From Chrysoperla carnea (Eukaryota; Arthropoda; Insecta; Neuroptera; Chrysopidae): 64,000 bases of DNA. The notes beneath the pieces were generated by a model. The model made no database searches. It saw nothing but the letters and a program-made list of their open reading frames with translations, and was not told the origin of the DNA. Below are positions 29,274 to 39,976 of this stretch, one piece after another (position 1 is the first letter of the stretch; the number at the start of each line of letters is the position of its first letter). The stretch is taken from the NCBI RefSeq assembly GCF_905475395.1, contig NC_058337.1, positions 138,515,172 through 138,579,171 of the forward strand. Reading direction: 5' to 3'. The translations under genes were made by a program, and so were the position numbers.

Positions 29274-29931
29274 CTACAGTTCAATAAATTCATCAAATCC
29301 ATTCCTATAACGACCTGCATTCATAGAGAAATTTTTCATTATTACAACAAATCCATTTGGTGAACTCCAACAATGTCGATATAAATCATGAAATTTTTGA
29401 AAATTCATATCAGAGCCAACATGATTGTAGAATATGTGTTTTAGATTCATTTCATCCGTTTTGAATAGCACCAAGCAATTAACATTGCCCCTTATGTTAT
29501 GCTTTAGAACACGTGCGTAGCTCTGACATAGGTAGAAACAATCAATTTTTCGATGACGATCCATACTAAAGTATTCTCTACTTCTCTGTTGTGAATGACA
29601 GCTCACATCATCAAAAATGAAAAGACTTTTTTCTCGAGCTTCATTCAGACTAGGAATTTCACTAGTATCACTAAGTGGAAAAATAGCCAACCCCTTTCAC
29701 TAATTTTAAAGTCTCTTCTAGTAATTGATATTTCGGTTGGTAAACAGATTTACTGTACACATAAATGTTTTCAAAGCGTAAACCATTTTCATCTTAAATT
29801 AAATTCAACATAACATTGGTTTTACCACAACCACTAGGGCCACATATAATTGTTCATAGTGAATCTGAAAATAGACGACCATGATATGTTTGTGTGTCTG
29901 TATTTTCTGGTAATAAACACTCAGAGCAGGT
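29274..29931 (-). pseudogene. Polinton FtsK/HerA-type packaging ATPase, broken
   Basis: Walker A GPSGCGKT (near 29825-29848) with hydrophobic strand IICG before it; Walker B LFIFDDVSCHSQQ (near 29600-29630); a sensor-like HNIRGNVNCLVLFK region and the typical end SMNAGRYRNGFDEFIE. Two in-frame stops flank the Walker A and a frameshift near 29690 separates the halves. Such ATPases pump DNA into capsids in Polintons and related viruses. No copy was found in Polinton 2. Confidence 0.8.
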
Positions 29932-29976
29932 TGTTGTTTATGAAAATGCAATGTAACTAAGACTAAAATTTTAATA

Positions 29977-30099
29977 CAACCCAGAGCACTTTACGATACA
30001 GATCTACATGCGTATGCTAAACAATTTAAAATTCCGTATTTTTGTGGTGTTTTTATGTGTGACACCCTACCTAAAAGATCATATTTAAACAATAAATAA
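29977..30099 (+). pseudogene. Polinton cysteine protease N-terminal remnant
   Basis: About 40 codons: LYDTDLHAYAKQFKIPYF, then CGVFMCDTLPKRSY. The pattern (acidic start, KI-x-x-F, GVFM-x-D-x-LPK) resembles the start of the adenain-like proteases of Polintons. The catalytic His, Asp and Cys regions are missing. Assigned from pattern alone. Confidence 0.45.
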
Positions 30100-30262
30100 T
30101 ATTAAAAAATTAGATGATTATGTATTTTGTTTTAATATAAAATTATAATTTTTTTAAATAAAATTTTTTTTATCTAATCTAAAGTACAAGTTGATTTATT
30201 ATATTCCATATAAAGAGCATATTATATGGGTTGATTGATGATGCTTGTTAGATTTGAAAACC

Positions 30263-30690
30263 AGACCTCTTTCTAAACAGACCAGTATTAAACAGGTTAA
30301 AACCAGTATTAAACAGATACAGACCAGTATTAAACAGGTTAAAACCAGTATAAAACAGGTACAGACCAGTATTAAACAGGTTAAAACCAGTATTAAACAG
30401 GTTAAAACCAGTATTAAACAGGTCAAAACCAGTATTAAACAGGTCAAAACCAGTATTAAACAGGTTAAAACCAGTATTAAACAGATACAGACCAGTATTA
30501 AACAGATACAGACCAGTATTAAACAGGTCAAAACCAGTATTAAACAGGTCAAAACCAGTATTAAACAGGTCAAAACCAGTATTTAACAGGTTAAAACCAG
30601 TATTAAACAGATACAGACCAGTATTAAACAGGTCAAAACCAGTATAAAACAGCTACAGACCAGTATTAAACAGATACAGACCAGTTTTAA
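30263..30690. repeat. 21-bp minisatellite, about 20 units
   Basis: Unit ACCAGTATTAAACAGGTTAA plus A, with variants (GTCAAA, ATACAG). The period of 21 bases is maintained, so both strands stay open: TSIKQVK heptads on plus, CLILVLT on minus. A longer array of the same unit, inverted, is at 57545-58508. Confidence 0.9.
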
Positions 30691-31012
30691 ACAGGTTTTC
30701 ACCGATTTTACTCCGACTTTCGCCGATTTTACTCCGGTTTTACTCTGGTTTTCACCGATTTTGCTCCGACTTTCGCCGATTTTACTCCGGCTTTCACCGA
30801 TTTTACTCTGGTTTTACTCCGGTTTTCACCGATTTTGCTCCGACTTTCGCCGATTTTACTCCGGTTTTACTCCAGTTTTCACCGATTTTGCTCCGACTTT
30901 CGCCGATTTTACACCGGTTTTACTCCGACTTTCGCCGATTTTACTCCGGTTTTACTCCAGTTTTCGTCGATTTTGCTCCGACTTTCGCCGATTTTACTCC
31001 GGCTTTTTAATT
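30690..31012. repeat. CCGATTTTACTCCGG tandem repeat block
   Basis: Degenerate array of TTTTACTCCGG, TTTTCACCGA and TTTTGCTCCGACTTTCGCC words, with higher-order units of about 40 bases. On the plus strand it reads FTDFAPTFADFTPV. The inverted counterpart is at 56757-57183. Confidence 0.85.
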
Positions 31013-31064
31013 TTTGATAAAGTTATTATAAACTTGTTATTTAATTATATTTGTTTTCCTCAAG

Positions 31065-31252
31065 TAATGGGTGGTTTCTATGCCGAAGAATTACCAAAAG
31101 TTCACGATCCGAACATTTATTTAATGGAAAAGGTCTTAGCTAAACGTGGATCCAAAGTTAAAGTCCGGTTAGGGTACGACTCTTTACACAATTCATATAT
31201 TGACAAAAAAGTCTCCTTTTATAGTGGAACGTTTTTGCGAACATACTTGTAA
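31065..31252 (+). pseudogene. Integrase chromodomain remnant (best preserved)
   Basis: MGGFYAEELPKVHDPNIYL, then MEKVLAKRGSKVKVR, then GYDSLHNSYIDKK: the short chromodomain-like tail of Polinton integrases, in one open frame of about 60 codons. No integrase catalytic core precedes it; the repeat block is directly upstream. Confidence 0.65.
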
Positions 31253-31364
31253 CAAACAAAAATTTGTCATAGTGGACCGCTTTTGTGAACATACTTGTGA
31301 TTTATAAAAAAATAAAAAATATCACATTGTAAAAATATTATTTTTATTGTAAAATTTTATCTCT

Positions 31365-31545
31365 AACATATAAAAACAGAGTTTTATTATAATAATATTT
31401 AAAAAATATATATTTATAAATTATCGAAAATACATTATAATTATTATTCTGAAAAGTATAAAAACAGAGTTGTATTATAATAATATTTAAAAAATATATA
31501 TTTATAAATTATCGAAAATACATTATAATTATTATTCTGAAAAGT
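31365..31545. repeat. Tandem duplication of about 90 bp
   Basis: ATAAAAACAGAGTTTTATTA through TTATTATTCTGAAAAGT occurs twice in direct tandem (31365-31455 and 31456-31545), nearly identical. The second copy includes the 3' end of the 31532 gene. The Polinton 2 counterpart near 54715-54790 has one copy. Confidence 0.75.
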
Positions 31546-31954
31546 GTCCATTATCATCATCATCTTTCTTCATAAGATAATTTTCAATTATTTCTTTCAC
31601 TTGAACATAGTCGGATAACTCGTTTGATGTAAATACACTGTAGTAAGATTGTTCAAAAATGGATAGTCCTACAATTCCATCTTTTTGTCCAGAGTGGATA
31701 TTTTTTAAAATCCAGTTCCAAATTTGTTTGTCTTCATCGTCTGATGATGGGGAAAATTTCACTTCTAAGTCCATTTGTTCTACCTTATCAATAAGGTAGT
31801 TTAAAGTTTCCGGTCGACCACATTTAATTGCCATATTAACCAATGTTTTAAAATACTTTGTTAACACATTGTTTAAAGTACTTAAACTACAATTATCTTT
31901 AATCATATTAACAATACAGTTGTTATCACTATTATGATTACCAAAGTCTTGCAT
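31532..31954 (-). CDS. Polinton conserved acidic protein (140 aa)
   Basis: Not recognised. Conserved in both elements, downstream of polB on the same strand. The N-terminal half is helical (STLNNVLTKYFKTLVNMAI, RPETLNYLIDKVEQMD), the middle is acidic (SSDDEDKQ), and the end has GIVGLSIFEQSYYSVF and an Asp run. In Polinton 2 the Asp run is longer. Conservation of the frame in both copies suggests a real protein. Confidence 0.65.
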   Translation of the reverse strand: MQDFGNHNSDNNCIVNMIKDNCSLSTLNNVLTKYFKTLVNMAIKCGRPETLNYLIDKVEQMDLEVKFSPSSDDEDKQIWNWILKNIHSGQKDGIVGLSIFEQSYYSVFTSNELSDYVQVKEIIENYLMKKDDDDNGHFSE

Positions 31955-32194
31955 TTTTGTATGTTTAAACTAACACTAAATTGTTTTCTACAATAATTCT
32001 ACCTAACTATCAGTTTTTTTTTACACCCCCACCACTACTCTATCAATTGTTCATGCGCACTACTCTATCAATTGTTTGTACACCTATCACAATACCGAAC
32101 CACTTTGAGGATCATCACAACAGCAGGACACATTTCTGAAACAACAGCAAAAATTAGCTAAATATTAAAAACAAAAAATATAAAATACTTACAC

Positions 32195-35100
32195 TCAACA
32201 AATAATGCTATAGTGGCCCCATGGTTTTGTTTCACATGAATTGTGAGTAATGTATCGTTTTTGGTCAAATGGTGATAAGCCCACTTTCTGCTGTTTGATG
32301 GTATGTAAGCGGTGTCGCTTGGATTGGATGCTTTGCTGAACATGGTAAAAGTTACGGTTCTCAAGCAAACACCGCTTATAGTCCTCAAAAGTAAGTTTTC
32401 GGATAGCTGACTTCTTGAGACCCTTGGATCGTTTAGTCTCTTTTTTATTTTGCACCCGAATAGCATACATTTTGCTACGTAATCCGACAAATTCTAGCAT
32501 AACATCACCATTATTTTCATCGGACATTAAACCCTTGACTTTCTTATTACGTAGTGGCATACCATAGATGTTGTCGGGTGCATAGTCAGCCGTATCAAAA
32601 CGATTAATATCCTGTTTCATGACCTCATAGACGTCAGTATTTTTCACGCTATAAATTAGACTATCGGTGTCTGTGTATAATAACCTGACATTTGTGGGGT
32701 TGTACCGTTGGTACATGTAGTTGTAGTGGAAGTCATACACAAACGTTTTCGATATGTCTAAAATTGTGAAGCCTATGTAGATGGGTTTGTTGAAACGTAT
32801 CTGTGTTTTTTTCATTTCAACAATACTGACGTCATTGTCGAGCACCATCATACTGTGAAAATTGGGATTGGCAATTAATTTCTTCACACCATGTTTTCCA
32901 TCCCAATTTTTTCGTATGTACACAACCCGATGTTTCCTCACATTCTCCATGGTTTTACCGAAGATGGCATTAATCATGAGTTTGAATAATGCTTTTTCAA
33001 ACTCATTTGAGGCGTTCTTGCGCATCTCGGTATTGAAATCAATATATGGTTTCAACCATGCAGATTGATCGAATTGTAACACACGGTGGTATTTTGTTAC
33101 CTTAACACCGAGTTGTGTATACAGTTTTAAATTCCTGTAGTGCACGACATAGTTGGTCTTATTGTAAAGGGTTGACAGAAGATATTTTTGTTTTGATCCA
33201 GGTGGTTTCGTTGTCTCCGGACATGGCGGTAAATCGCTAAAGTTATCATGTAGATGTTGGGGTATTTCAAGGTCTACTTCTAAAATGTACCCGACTGGTG
33301 AATCATCTGCAACATCCTCGATGTTTGGTGTGTCGACCCACTTAAAATTTCCTGTTGGTAGGTATCCACACATTGCTGCACCATATAGGTTCACCACATC
33401 GTAATACATAAGGTAGACATCTTCTTGAGTTTTATCATACCCCTCTTCCATGTACTTATTGTTTGCCTTAGCATAGCGATTAGAACATTGACTTACACCG
33501 CCTCTGATTCCTTTCTCGATAAACAACAAGTCATCAATATCCGTGAACAATTCCAATTTGATATTGGTGTATTTCAACATGGCGCTCCACGTATAGCCAG
33601 GAAGTGTGTAATAGTGACTAGGATCAAGACTATAGCTATGAATACAAGTGTTACGGAAATTTTCAAAAATATCCGCAAGTAGTAACACATCAGTTTTCAT
33701 ATACAGGTCTGAATAATCACCTAGTGTATGTAAATTGAATGTGTTCCATACCTGTATCGCATGGTTATAATCCTCATCCGTTATGTGTTCATCTGTTAAC
33801 ACACTGTAGAACGCCTCCTTTGGTGGTAATTTTGTCTCTTGGAGACGTCCCCAGCTACTCATGTATTCATATGGAAATACACCTTTTCTCGTCAGCAATT
33901 GAAATTGTTCATCATTACTGACCTATAAAAAATTAAAAAGCAAATTACAACCCTGTATTAAAAATTATTTATTTTTTATCATTTACCTCTTTATGTAAAA
34001 TGGATTTTTTATCATTATCTAAATATGAGGCCAGATTTTCCAACTTGTCTGCGAGAAATCGGAAGGAATCAATGAATCTTAATTGAATGTCCGAGACGTG
34101 CTTTGTGAAACTGATGTACTTTTCTTTGTTGATGGGCAACACATCAACTTGACCGTCGATTTCCGTCAGCAGAGCTTCAATAATAAAATGCGAATCGTAT
34201 CCACTTAAGTTGTGCATCACAACAGGTATCACCCTTGAATCTTGATAATGCAGATTACAAAATTGGTGTGCTGCTCCACGGTAGATACCTAAAATAGATT
34301 AATATAAAATTAGATGAAATTAAAAAAAAAATAAATAACCTGCATTACCTGTGCGATGTGAATGGTCGCGAACACGTATGGAATTGGATACGAAATCTTT
34401 ACCACAAATGTGACACTTCTCTGCTGACATAAAATCCAGTTCTTGTTCGACGGTGAGCGGATACATTGGTTTAACGTGTTTTATTTTTTGCTCTAATGAG
34501 TACGCTACTTGTTCCAGTTCATGAACAAACCACTTGACACAATCAGCACCACGGTATGCCTTATAAAACGATTGGTTGGGATCATGGGTACAATGAACAT
34601 AGTAACCTACACTGTAGGGTACATGTTTTTGAATATTTTTTGTATAAGACCCATGATCCATTTCCATGTCTTCATGATGTTGTGGTACCAATAGTGCCTC
34701 AAAGTCAGCGTACACCATATACTCAACACGTTCCTTGCTGTTGAAATCTTTGAACTCAACGAACCGCTCGTCATCAGTTTCAGGCATTCGTACCCGCACT
34801 GCTTCTTTCTCACCACAATTTACTGAATGCTGTTGGAGTTTGACTTCTGTAGCAAAATAGTTGAGACATCGATCACATAAATAAATTTGGCGGCGGTGTT
34901 TTGTTACACCCGATCGACACAACTTTGCTAAATTTTTTATCCAGCAAAAGTGGTGACTGTTCCCATTCTCCACAGCCAGTAGATGAATTTTCTGCCCCGC
35001 AGTGTTCGAACTAACGCGTACAGGGAAAATTTCTAAATCACGTAGAAACGTATCTTTGTAGCCGTACACGTTAATCGATAGCTGCGGGTTCATCTTTTCA

Positions 35101-36077
35101 AATTTATTAATTTGATCCAGAGACATGGGAAACTTTAATCCATCATATTTTAAATGATATTTATAGTGCGGGTACTTAGTTAAACGTTGAGGATCCTTTT
35201 CAACCGGGTAAAGTGCTGACATTATCGACCATAAAAAGCAATGTTGGTCTTTATTCTGGACATTAATCACAGCTTTTCTACATTTAATTGCAGATGGTAG
35301 TTCGCAAAATGTTCCAGCTGTGATCGGAGAGTACTTATTCATGTGGACTCGAATATTTATGATCATGTCAAGAGCCCAACCGCTATCGCGTTCCTGGAAT
35401 TCTTCCAATTTTTTCAGCAAATAGTTTTTGACATGATCATTGTACCACTCCTGCATGTCCGTTGTCAGATACATTTCCTTGGCCGACGTTATAAATGTTT
35501 TCAAATCCTCCTCTTTGGTGGTGGGCTTAATGAAATTGCCCGTGAACATAATATACACCTGAAAAAAAATCTCATTAGACTATTTAAATTATAAATCTTA
35601 AATTTTACTTACCTTGAGGGGATGCTTCACTAGCTCACGCCGAACGTGTCTTCTAAACATTGGAAATGCCCGGTTGAAAAATATATTTGGATCTTTATAA
35701 TCCAAATTGGTAATCATACCAGTCTTCACCCTGCCCTGGTGGTGGGTTTCAATTGTCTCCCAGATTAGATGTCGATTTTGTTTTTTGGTGACACCACCAC
35801 CTTGCTTAACTAAATCTAATCGCAGTCGGTGAAGTTGCCGCTGGTATGATTTACAAAGTCCAATATTAGCTTCAAGACGCAGAGGATTTTCTTTCTTTAA
35901 CATCAACATCTTTTTGAATAAGCGGATGTTCTGCTTATTAAGTATCATCCATCGCTCAGCTTCCTCCACCGTCTTGATGAGCCTCAACGCTCTCTCCACT
36001 TTCTTCATCATATCAGTGCTACCACCTTGAGGTACCACGTTTATCGTCTGCATAACATTTTGTTCGTAGGTGTCCAT
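32195..36077 (-). CDS. Polinton protein-primed DNA polymerase B, 4 exons
   Basis: Exons (minus): 36077-35613, 35558-34349, 34288-33987, 33922-32195; introns of 54, 60 and 64 bases with GTAAGT/GTAATG/GTAAAT donors and CAG/TAG acceptors in phases 0, 1, 0. The joined frame is 1,234 codons and open. Features in order: basic N-terminus; a Cys/His domain ([24 protein letters not shown]), possibly OTU-like; zinc-finger-like CDRCLNYF; exonuclease I YADFEALL; endonuclease-VII-like CHICGKDF with DHSHRTG; exonuclease [12 protein letters not shown]; exonuclease [12 protein letters not shown]; polymerase [11 protein letters not shown]; polymerase [15 protein letters not shown]; polymerase [10 protein letters not shown]. 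All catalytic acids are present. Confidence 0.9.
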
Positions 36078-36286
36078 CTTTCAAAAAATTATATTTAAGT
36101 TTCACAATAATATTTAAAAAATTTTGCACTTACCGTTATATTTTCAAATACTAAGCAAAATATACGTTACCGAACGTTCAACACTAAAGTTAACTTACAA
36201 CTGAGTAATATTTGTTTTTTGTATAAAATATATAGACTAAGTTTAGAATAATAAATATACCAAAACAAAAAAAAAAAACAAAAAAA

Positions 36287-36287
<1 letters not shown>

Positions 36288-36317
<30 letters not shown>
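36288..36317. repeat. (AAT)n microsatellite, about 10 units
   Basis: An AAT run preceded by A-rich tracts in the 5' untranslated region of polB. The equivalent site in Polinton 2 (49861-49944) has about 28 units. Confidence 0.9.
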
Positions 36318-36321
<4 letters not shown>

Positions 36322-36404
36322 TAACGTAAAAAATATATGCGGAAAAAACTAACTGAAGCAAAGGTGAATTTCAAAAGAGATACTTCAACAGCTACGTACA
36401 TCAC

Positions 36405-36412
36405 TTTTTATA
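36405..36412 (-). promoter_or_regulatory. TATA box of Polinton 1 polB
   Basis: TATAAAAA on the minus strand, just inside the TIR and about 330 bases before the polB ATG. The same box is at about 49771 in Polinton 2. A probable 5'-untranslated intron (CG/GTAAGT to TTGAAAG) ends directly at the ATG. Confidence 0.6.
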
Positions 36413-36439
36413 GCATTATCCCCACCACTAAAAAAGTTG

Positions 36440-38055
36440 TAATTTGATATTTTTATAATCGTAATTCAAACTAATTATTTTTTCTTGGAATTCAGACAAG
36501 TTTAAACATGTTCAAACAAGTTTGAACATGTTCAAACAAGTTTGAACTTGTAGCAGGATGATGATATCATATTTTTCAAGGTCAAATTAACATATTCTTG
36601 AGAATAGCTGACACGTGTAAAATTATTTTAAGATCAAAGTCCATTCAAACAAGTTTGAACATGTATTTTTATTATGTAAATTTCAAGTATCATATTACAT
36701 TGCTAATTCAATAAAAAAAAATATTAACATCCGGTCACGTGTTTTGACACATGTAAAATTATTTCAAACAAGTTTGAACTTGTTATAAGATGATGATATC
36801 ATATTTTTCAAGGTCAAATTAACATATTCTTGAGAATAGCTGACACGTGTAAAATTATTTTAAGATCAAAGTCCATTCAAACAAGTTTGAACATGTATTT
36901 TTATTATGTAAATTTCAAGTGTCATATTACATTGCTTAATCATAAAAAAAAATATTAACATCCGGTCACGTGTTTTGACACATGTAAAATTATTTCAAAC
37001 AAGTTTGAACTTGTAACAAGATGATGATATCATATTTTTCAAGGTCAAATTAACATATTCTTGAAAATTGCTGACACGTGTAAAATTATTTTAAGATCAA
37101 AGTCCATTCAAACAAGTTTGAACATGTATTTTTATTATGTAAATTTCAAGTGTCATATTACATTGCTAATTCAATAAAAAAAATATTAACATCCGGTCAC
37201 GTGTTTTGACACATGTAAAATTATTTCAAACAAGTTTGAACTTGTTATAAGATGATGATATCATATTTTTCAAGGTCAAATTAACATATTCTTGAGAATA
37301 GCTGACACGTGTAAAATTATTTTAAGATCAAAGTCCATTCAAACAAGTTTGAACATGTATTTTTATTATGTAAATTTCAAGTGTCATATTACATTGCTAA
37401 TTCAATAAAAAAAAAATATTAACATCCGGTCACGTATCTTGAATTTTATCATGTATATTTAAAGTGTCAAATTACAATATTTTTCAAGGTCAAATTAACA
37501 TATTCTTTAAAATTGTTGACTAATGTCAACGTCCCGCCCCCGTTCACTCTCCGCCACTATTGGTCAAAGCCAATGACGTCATCAATGCTTAGGCAGCCAT
37601 TCCTTCCCCCCCCCCCCACCACACCTCCCGACGCCATCTTGATTTTTACAGCGCTACTATTGGTCAATGACGTCCCCCCTCCAACTTCGCATTCAACCGA
37701 GGTTTGCCCTTTTTTGGAAAAGTGTACCATCCAACTGGGCTGAAAGTGGGCTCGATTATCTCATCTAACGTCCAATTCCCGCCCCCCTTTAACCCCCTTT
37801 AACCCCCACTTCCAAAACCACGCCCACCACTTTAAGCCCCACTTCCGCCAAGAAACACACTAACGCTCTGTCAGCCACGCCCCACCACACCTCCCAACGC
37901 CATCTTGATTTACTATTGGTCAATGACGTCATCTATCCCCTCCAACTTCCGAGGTTTCCAACATTCACCTAGGTTTGCCCTTTTTTGAAAAGTGTACCAT
38001 CAAAACGGGGTTACTTGAGGTCAAACTGCGCCAGGACCGCTGTGACTCTTCTACT
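36440..38055 (-). repeat. Polinton 1 right terminal inverted repeat
   Basis: The inner part (36557-37430) holds four tandem copies of a ~232-base unit, seen by GATGATGATATCATATTTTT recurring at about 36557, 36790, 37020 and 37251. Each unit has a TTCAAACAAGTTTGAA palindrome, CACGTG boxes and CATCCGGTCACG. The outer part (37520-38055) has the CCAAT/CRE/GC-box array as in the left repeat, with TGACGTCA near 37576 and 37924. It is longer than the left repeat because of the extra units. Confidence 0.88.
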
Positions 38056-38394
38056 TATCAAGCGATCATATACACATTTTTGCTAATATTCCACCTCATA
38101 TAAAAATCTGTGAATTTGTACAAAAAGCGAAAGTCAGATCTTCAAAGAAGATGCAAGAGGAATTTCCAATATTAAAACAAAAATACTTGGGTAGACATTT
38201 GTGGGCACGGGGTTACTTTAGTGCTACTAGTGTTAATGTGACTGATGATATAATTAATGAATATTTTAATAAGCATACTGATGCACATGAATCAGACATG
38301 ATTTCTAACATAAGACTCGAATAAGCTTTAGCTTGATATGCGACTTCTAGTCGCTATAATCAAACTTTTATCTCTCAGATGAAAGTGGTTGATT
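38056..38394 (+). pseudogene. tnpA: IS200-type tnpA, right part after Polinton 1
   Basis: Resumes with TATCAAGCGATCATATACAC, restoring the HUH site, and continues to the tnpA stop at 38323 and the IS right end near 38394. Compared with the 21146 copy it has a few substitutions (for example TSVNVT, NEYFNKH, where the Tyr region now reads YFNK). Two elements of sequence history meet here: IS insertion first, Polinton second. Confidence 0.88.
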
Positions 38395-38453
38395 CACCCA
38401 GGCAATATCTTTTCGCAATGACGTGCTTATGAAAACAATAAAATTATAAACTA

Positions 38454-39976
38454 GTGACATTATTCAGATCAGGGATTGTAGTAGCATTCTTCACGTTAAT
38501 TTCTCGCATATTTGGGCTTGTGCGTGAGCAATTTATTGCATCATTATTTGGCTCTACTCAAATGGGTGATAGCATAAATGTTGCCTTTAAATTACCAAAT
38601 CTATTTAGAAGAATTTTTGCCGAGGGAGCATTATCAAACGTCTTTATCCCTATTTATAATGAAAAAATGCTGATTTCTAAGAAAGTAGCAGGTAGATTTT
38701 CTGGTGAGTTCTTTACACTTTTACTACTCTCATTAATAGTTATAATAGTATTGATGCAAATATTTATGCCGCAACTAATGCTATTTATAGCTCCTGGTTT
38801 TCACGGTAAAAAAGAAAAGTTTGAGCTTACAGTATTCTTATGCCGAATCACTATACCTTACTTAATATTTGTTTCACTTACAGCTTTATTAGGTGGGATT
38901 TTAAACTCAGTAAAACGTTTTGCTGCTTTTGCTTTTTCACCCGTTATCTTAAGCGTATGCGTAATAGTCTGTACATTAATGTTGGATAATTATACAGAGT
39001 CTACCATTTCAATCAGCTTATCTTTAATAATTGCCGGAATATTACAAGTCTCTTTTATGTTTGTTTGCGTTAAAAGAGCGGATTTAAGCTTTCCGTTTAT
39101 TTTTAAGCCAAATGATCCAGATGTAAAAAAGCTTTTAATTAATATTGGACCGGCGACCATTAGCTCAGGCGTACAGCAATTAAACCTTTTTATCTCTCAA
39201 TCTATTGCTAGTTTTATTGAGGGAGCTATCTCCATACTATCTTATGCGGACCGAATTTATCAATTTCCTATATCAATAATAGGCACTAGCTTTTCAACTA
39301 TTTTATTACCTGAATTATCAAAAATATATAAATCAAATGATATAGTAGCTGCAACGAAAGTACAGAATAATGCAATTAGAATGTGGCTATTTTTGTCTCT
39401 GCCTGCGACTTTTGGAATTATAATTTTATCACATCCTATCATTAACGTGATTTACGAAAGAGGCGTTTTTACTTCCCTTGATACTTCAAATACCGCTGAG
39501 GCTATTTCTGCGTTTGCTTTAGGGCTACCTGCTTTTATTTTGGCAACAATTCTAACTCCCATTTTTTATGCTAATAGTGACACAAAAACACCTCTGAAAA
39601 TAACTCTATTTTCAATAATAATTAATACCAGCATGAATTTATTATTGATGGATTCTTTAAAGAATATCGGTATTGCGGTTGGTACTTCTATTGCAGCTTG
39701 GTATAATTTAGGTTTATTATATAGCTATACTAAAAAGCAGAATATGCTACATATAGAGCAGGATATAAAATCTTTTTGTATTAAAGTTTTATTATGCTGC
39801 ATAATTATGTCTATTATGATTGGCTCAATAAAACATTATTTCTTAGAATTTTTTTTTATTCGGAATATTTGTTAATTAAAGTTTTTGCATTAGGAGGTAC
39901 TATTACAATTGGCATTATAATCTTTTTTGGTGTAGCTTATTTATTAAAAGTAGTTAAACATGTTAGAAAGCAGTAA
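38454..39976 (+). pseudogene. murJ: Lipid II flippase MurJ, frameshifted near the end
   Basis: MurJ (MviN), the MOP-family flippase for lipid II in peptidoglycan synthesis. GTG start at 38454. Typical segments: SGIVVAFFTLISRIFGLVREQFIASLFG, NVAFKLPNLFRRIFAEGALSNVFIPIY, SYADRIYQFPISIIGTS, LPATFGIIILSHPIINVIYERG, FYANSDTKTPLKI. All but the last helix is in one frame. A run of nine T at about 39850 has changed length, putting the final 40 residues (SEYLLIKVFALGG to KHVRKQ) in another frame. The traX-like gene overlaps the original stop. Confidence 0.9.

Larger units (their letters stand above)
25993..38055 (-). mobile_element. Polinton/Maverick element 1 (12.1 kb)
   Basis: Terminal sequence AGTAGAAGAGTCA at the left and its complement TGACTCTTCTACT at the right; 6-bp target duplication TATCAA; long imperfect terminal inverted repeats (TIRs). 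These are diagnostic of Polintons, together with a protein-primed PolB gene (minus strand, spliced), a packaging-ATPase pseudogene and remnants of protease and integrase chromodomain. No capsid gene is recognised. Strand is given by the polymerase gene. It is bracketed on both sides by halves of one IS200-type gene. Confidence 0.93.

Noticed and set aside
30263-30690. 21-bp array as a CRISPR array
   Set aside because: Units are contiguous with no unique spacers, and no cas genes are present.
32158-34820. Short frames overlapping the Polinton polymerases in other frames
   Set aside because: They lie on the opposite strand or another frame of polB and have no motifs.
36161-36361. Ile-rich frame near 36200
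   Set aside because: AT-rich leader and (AAT)n translated; no conservation in element 2.
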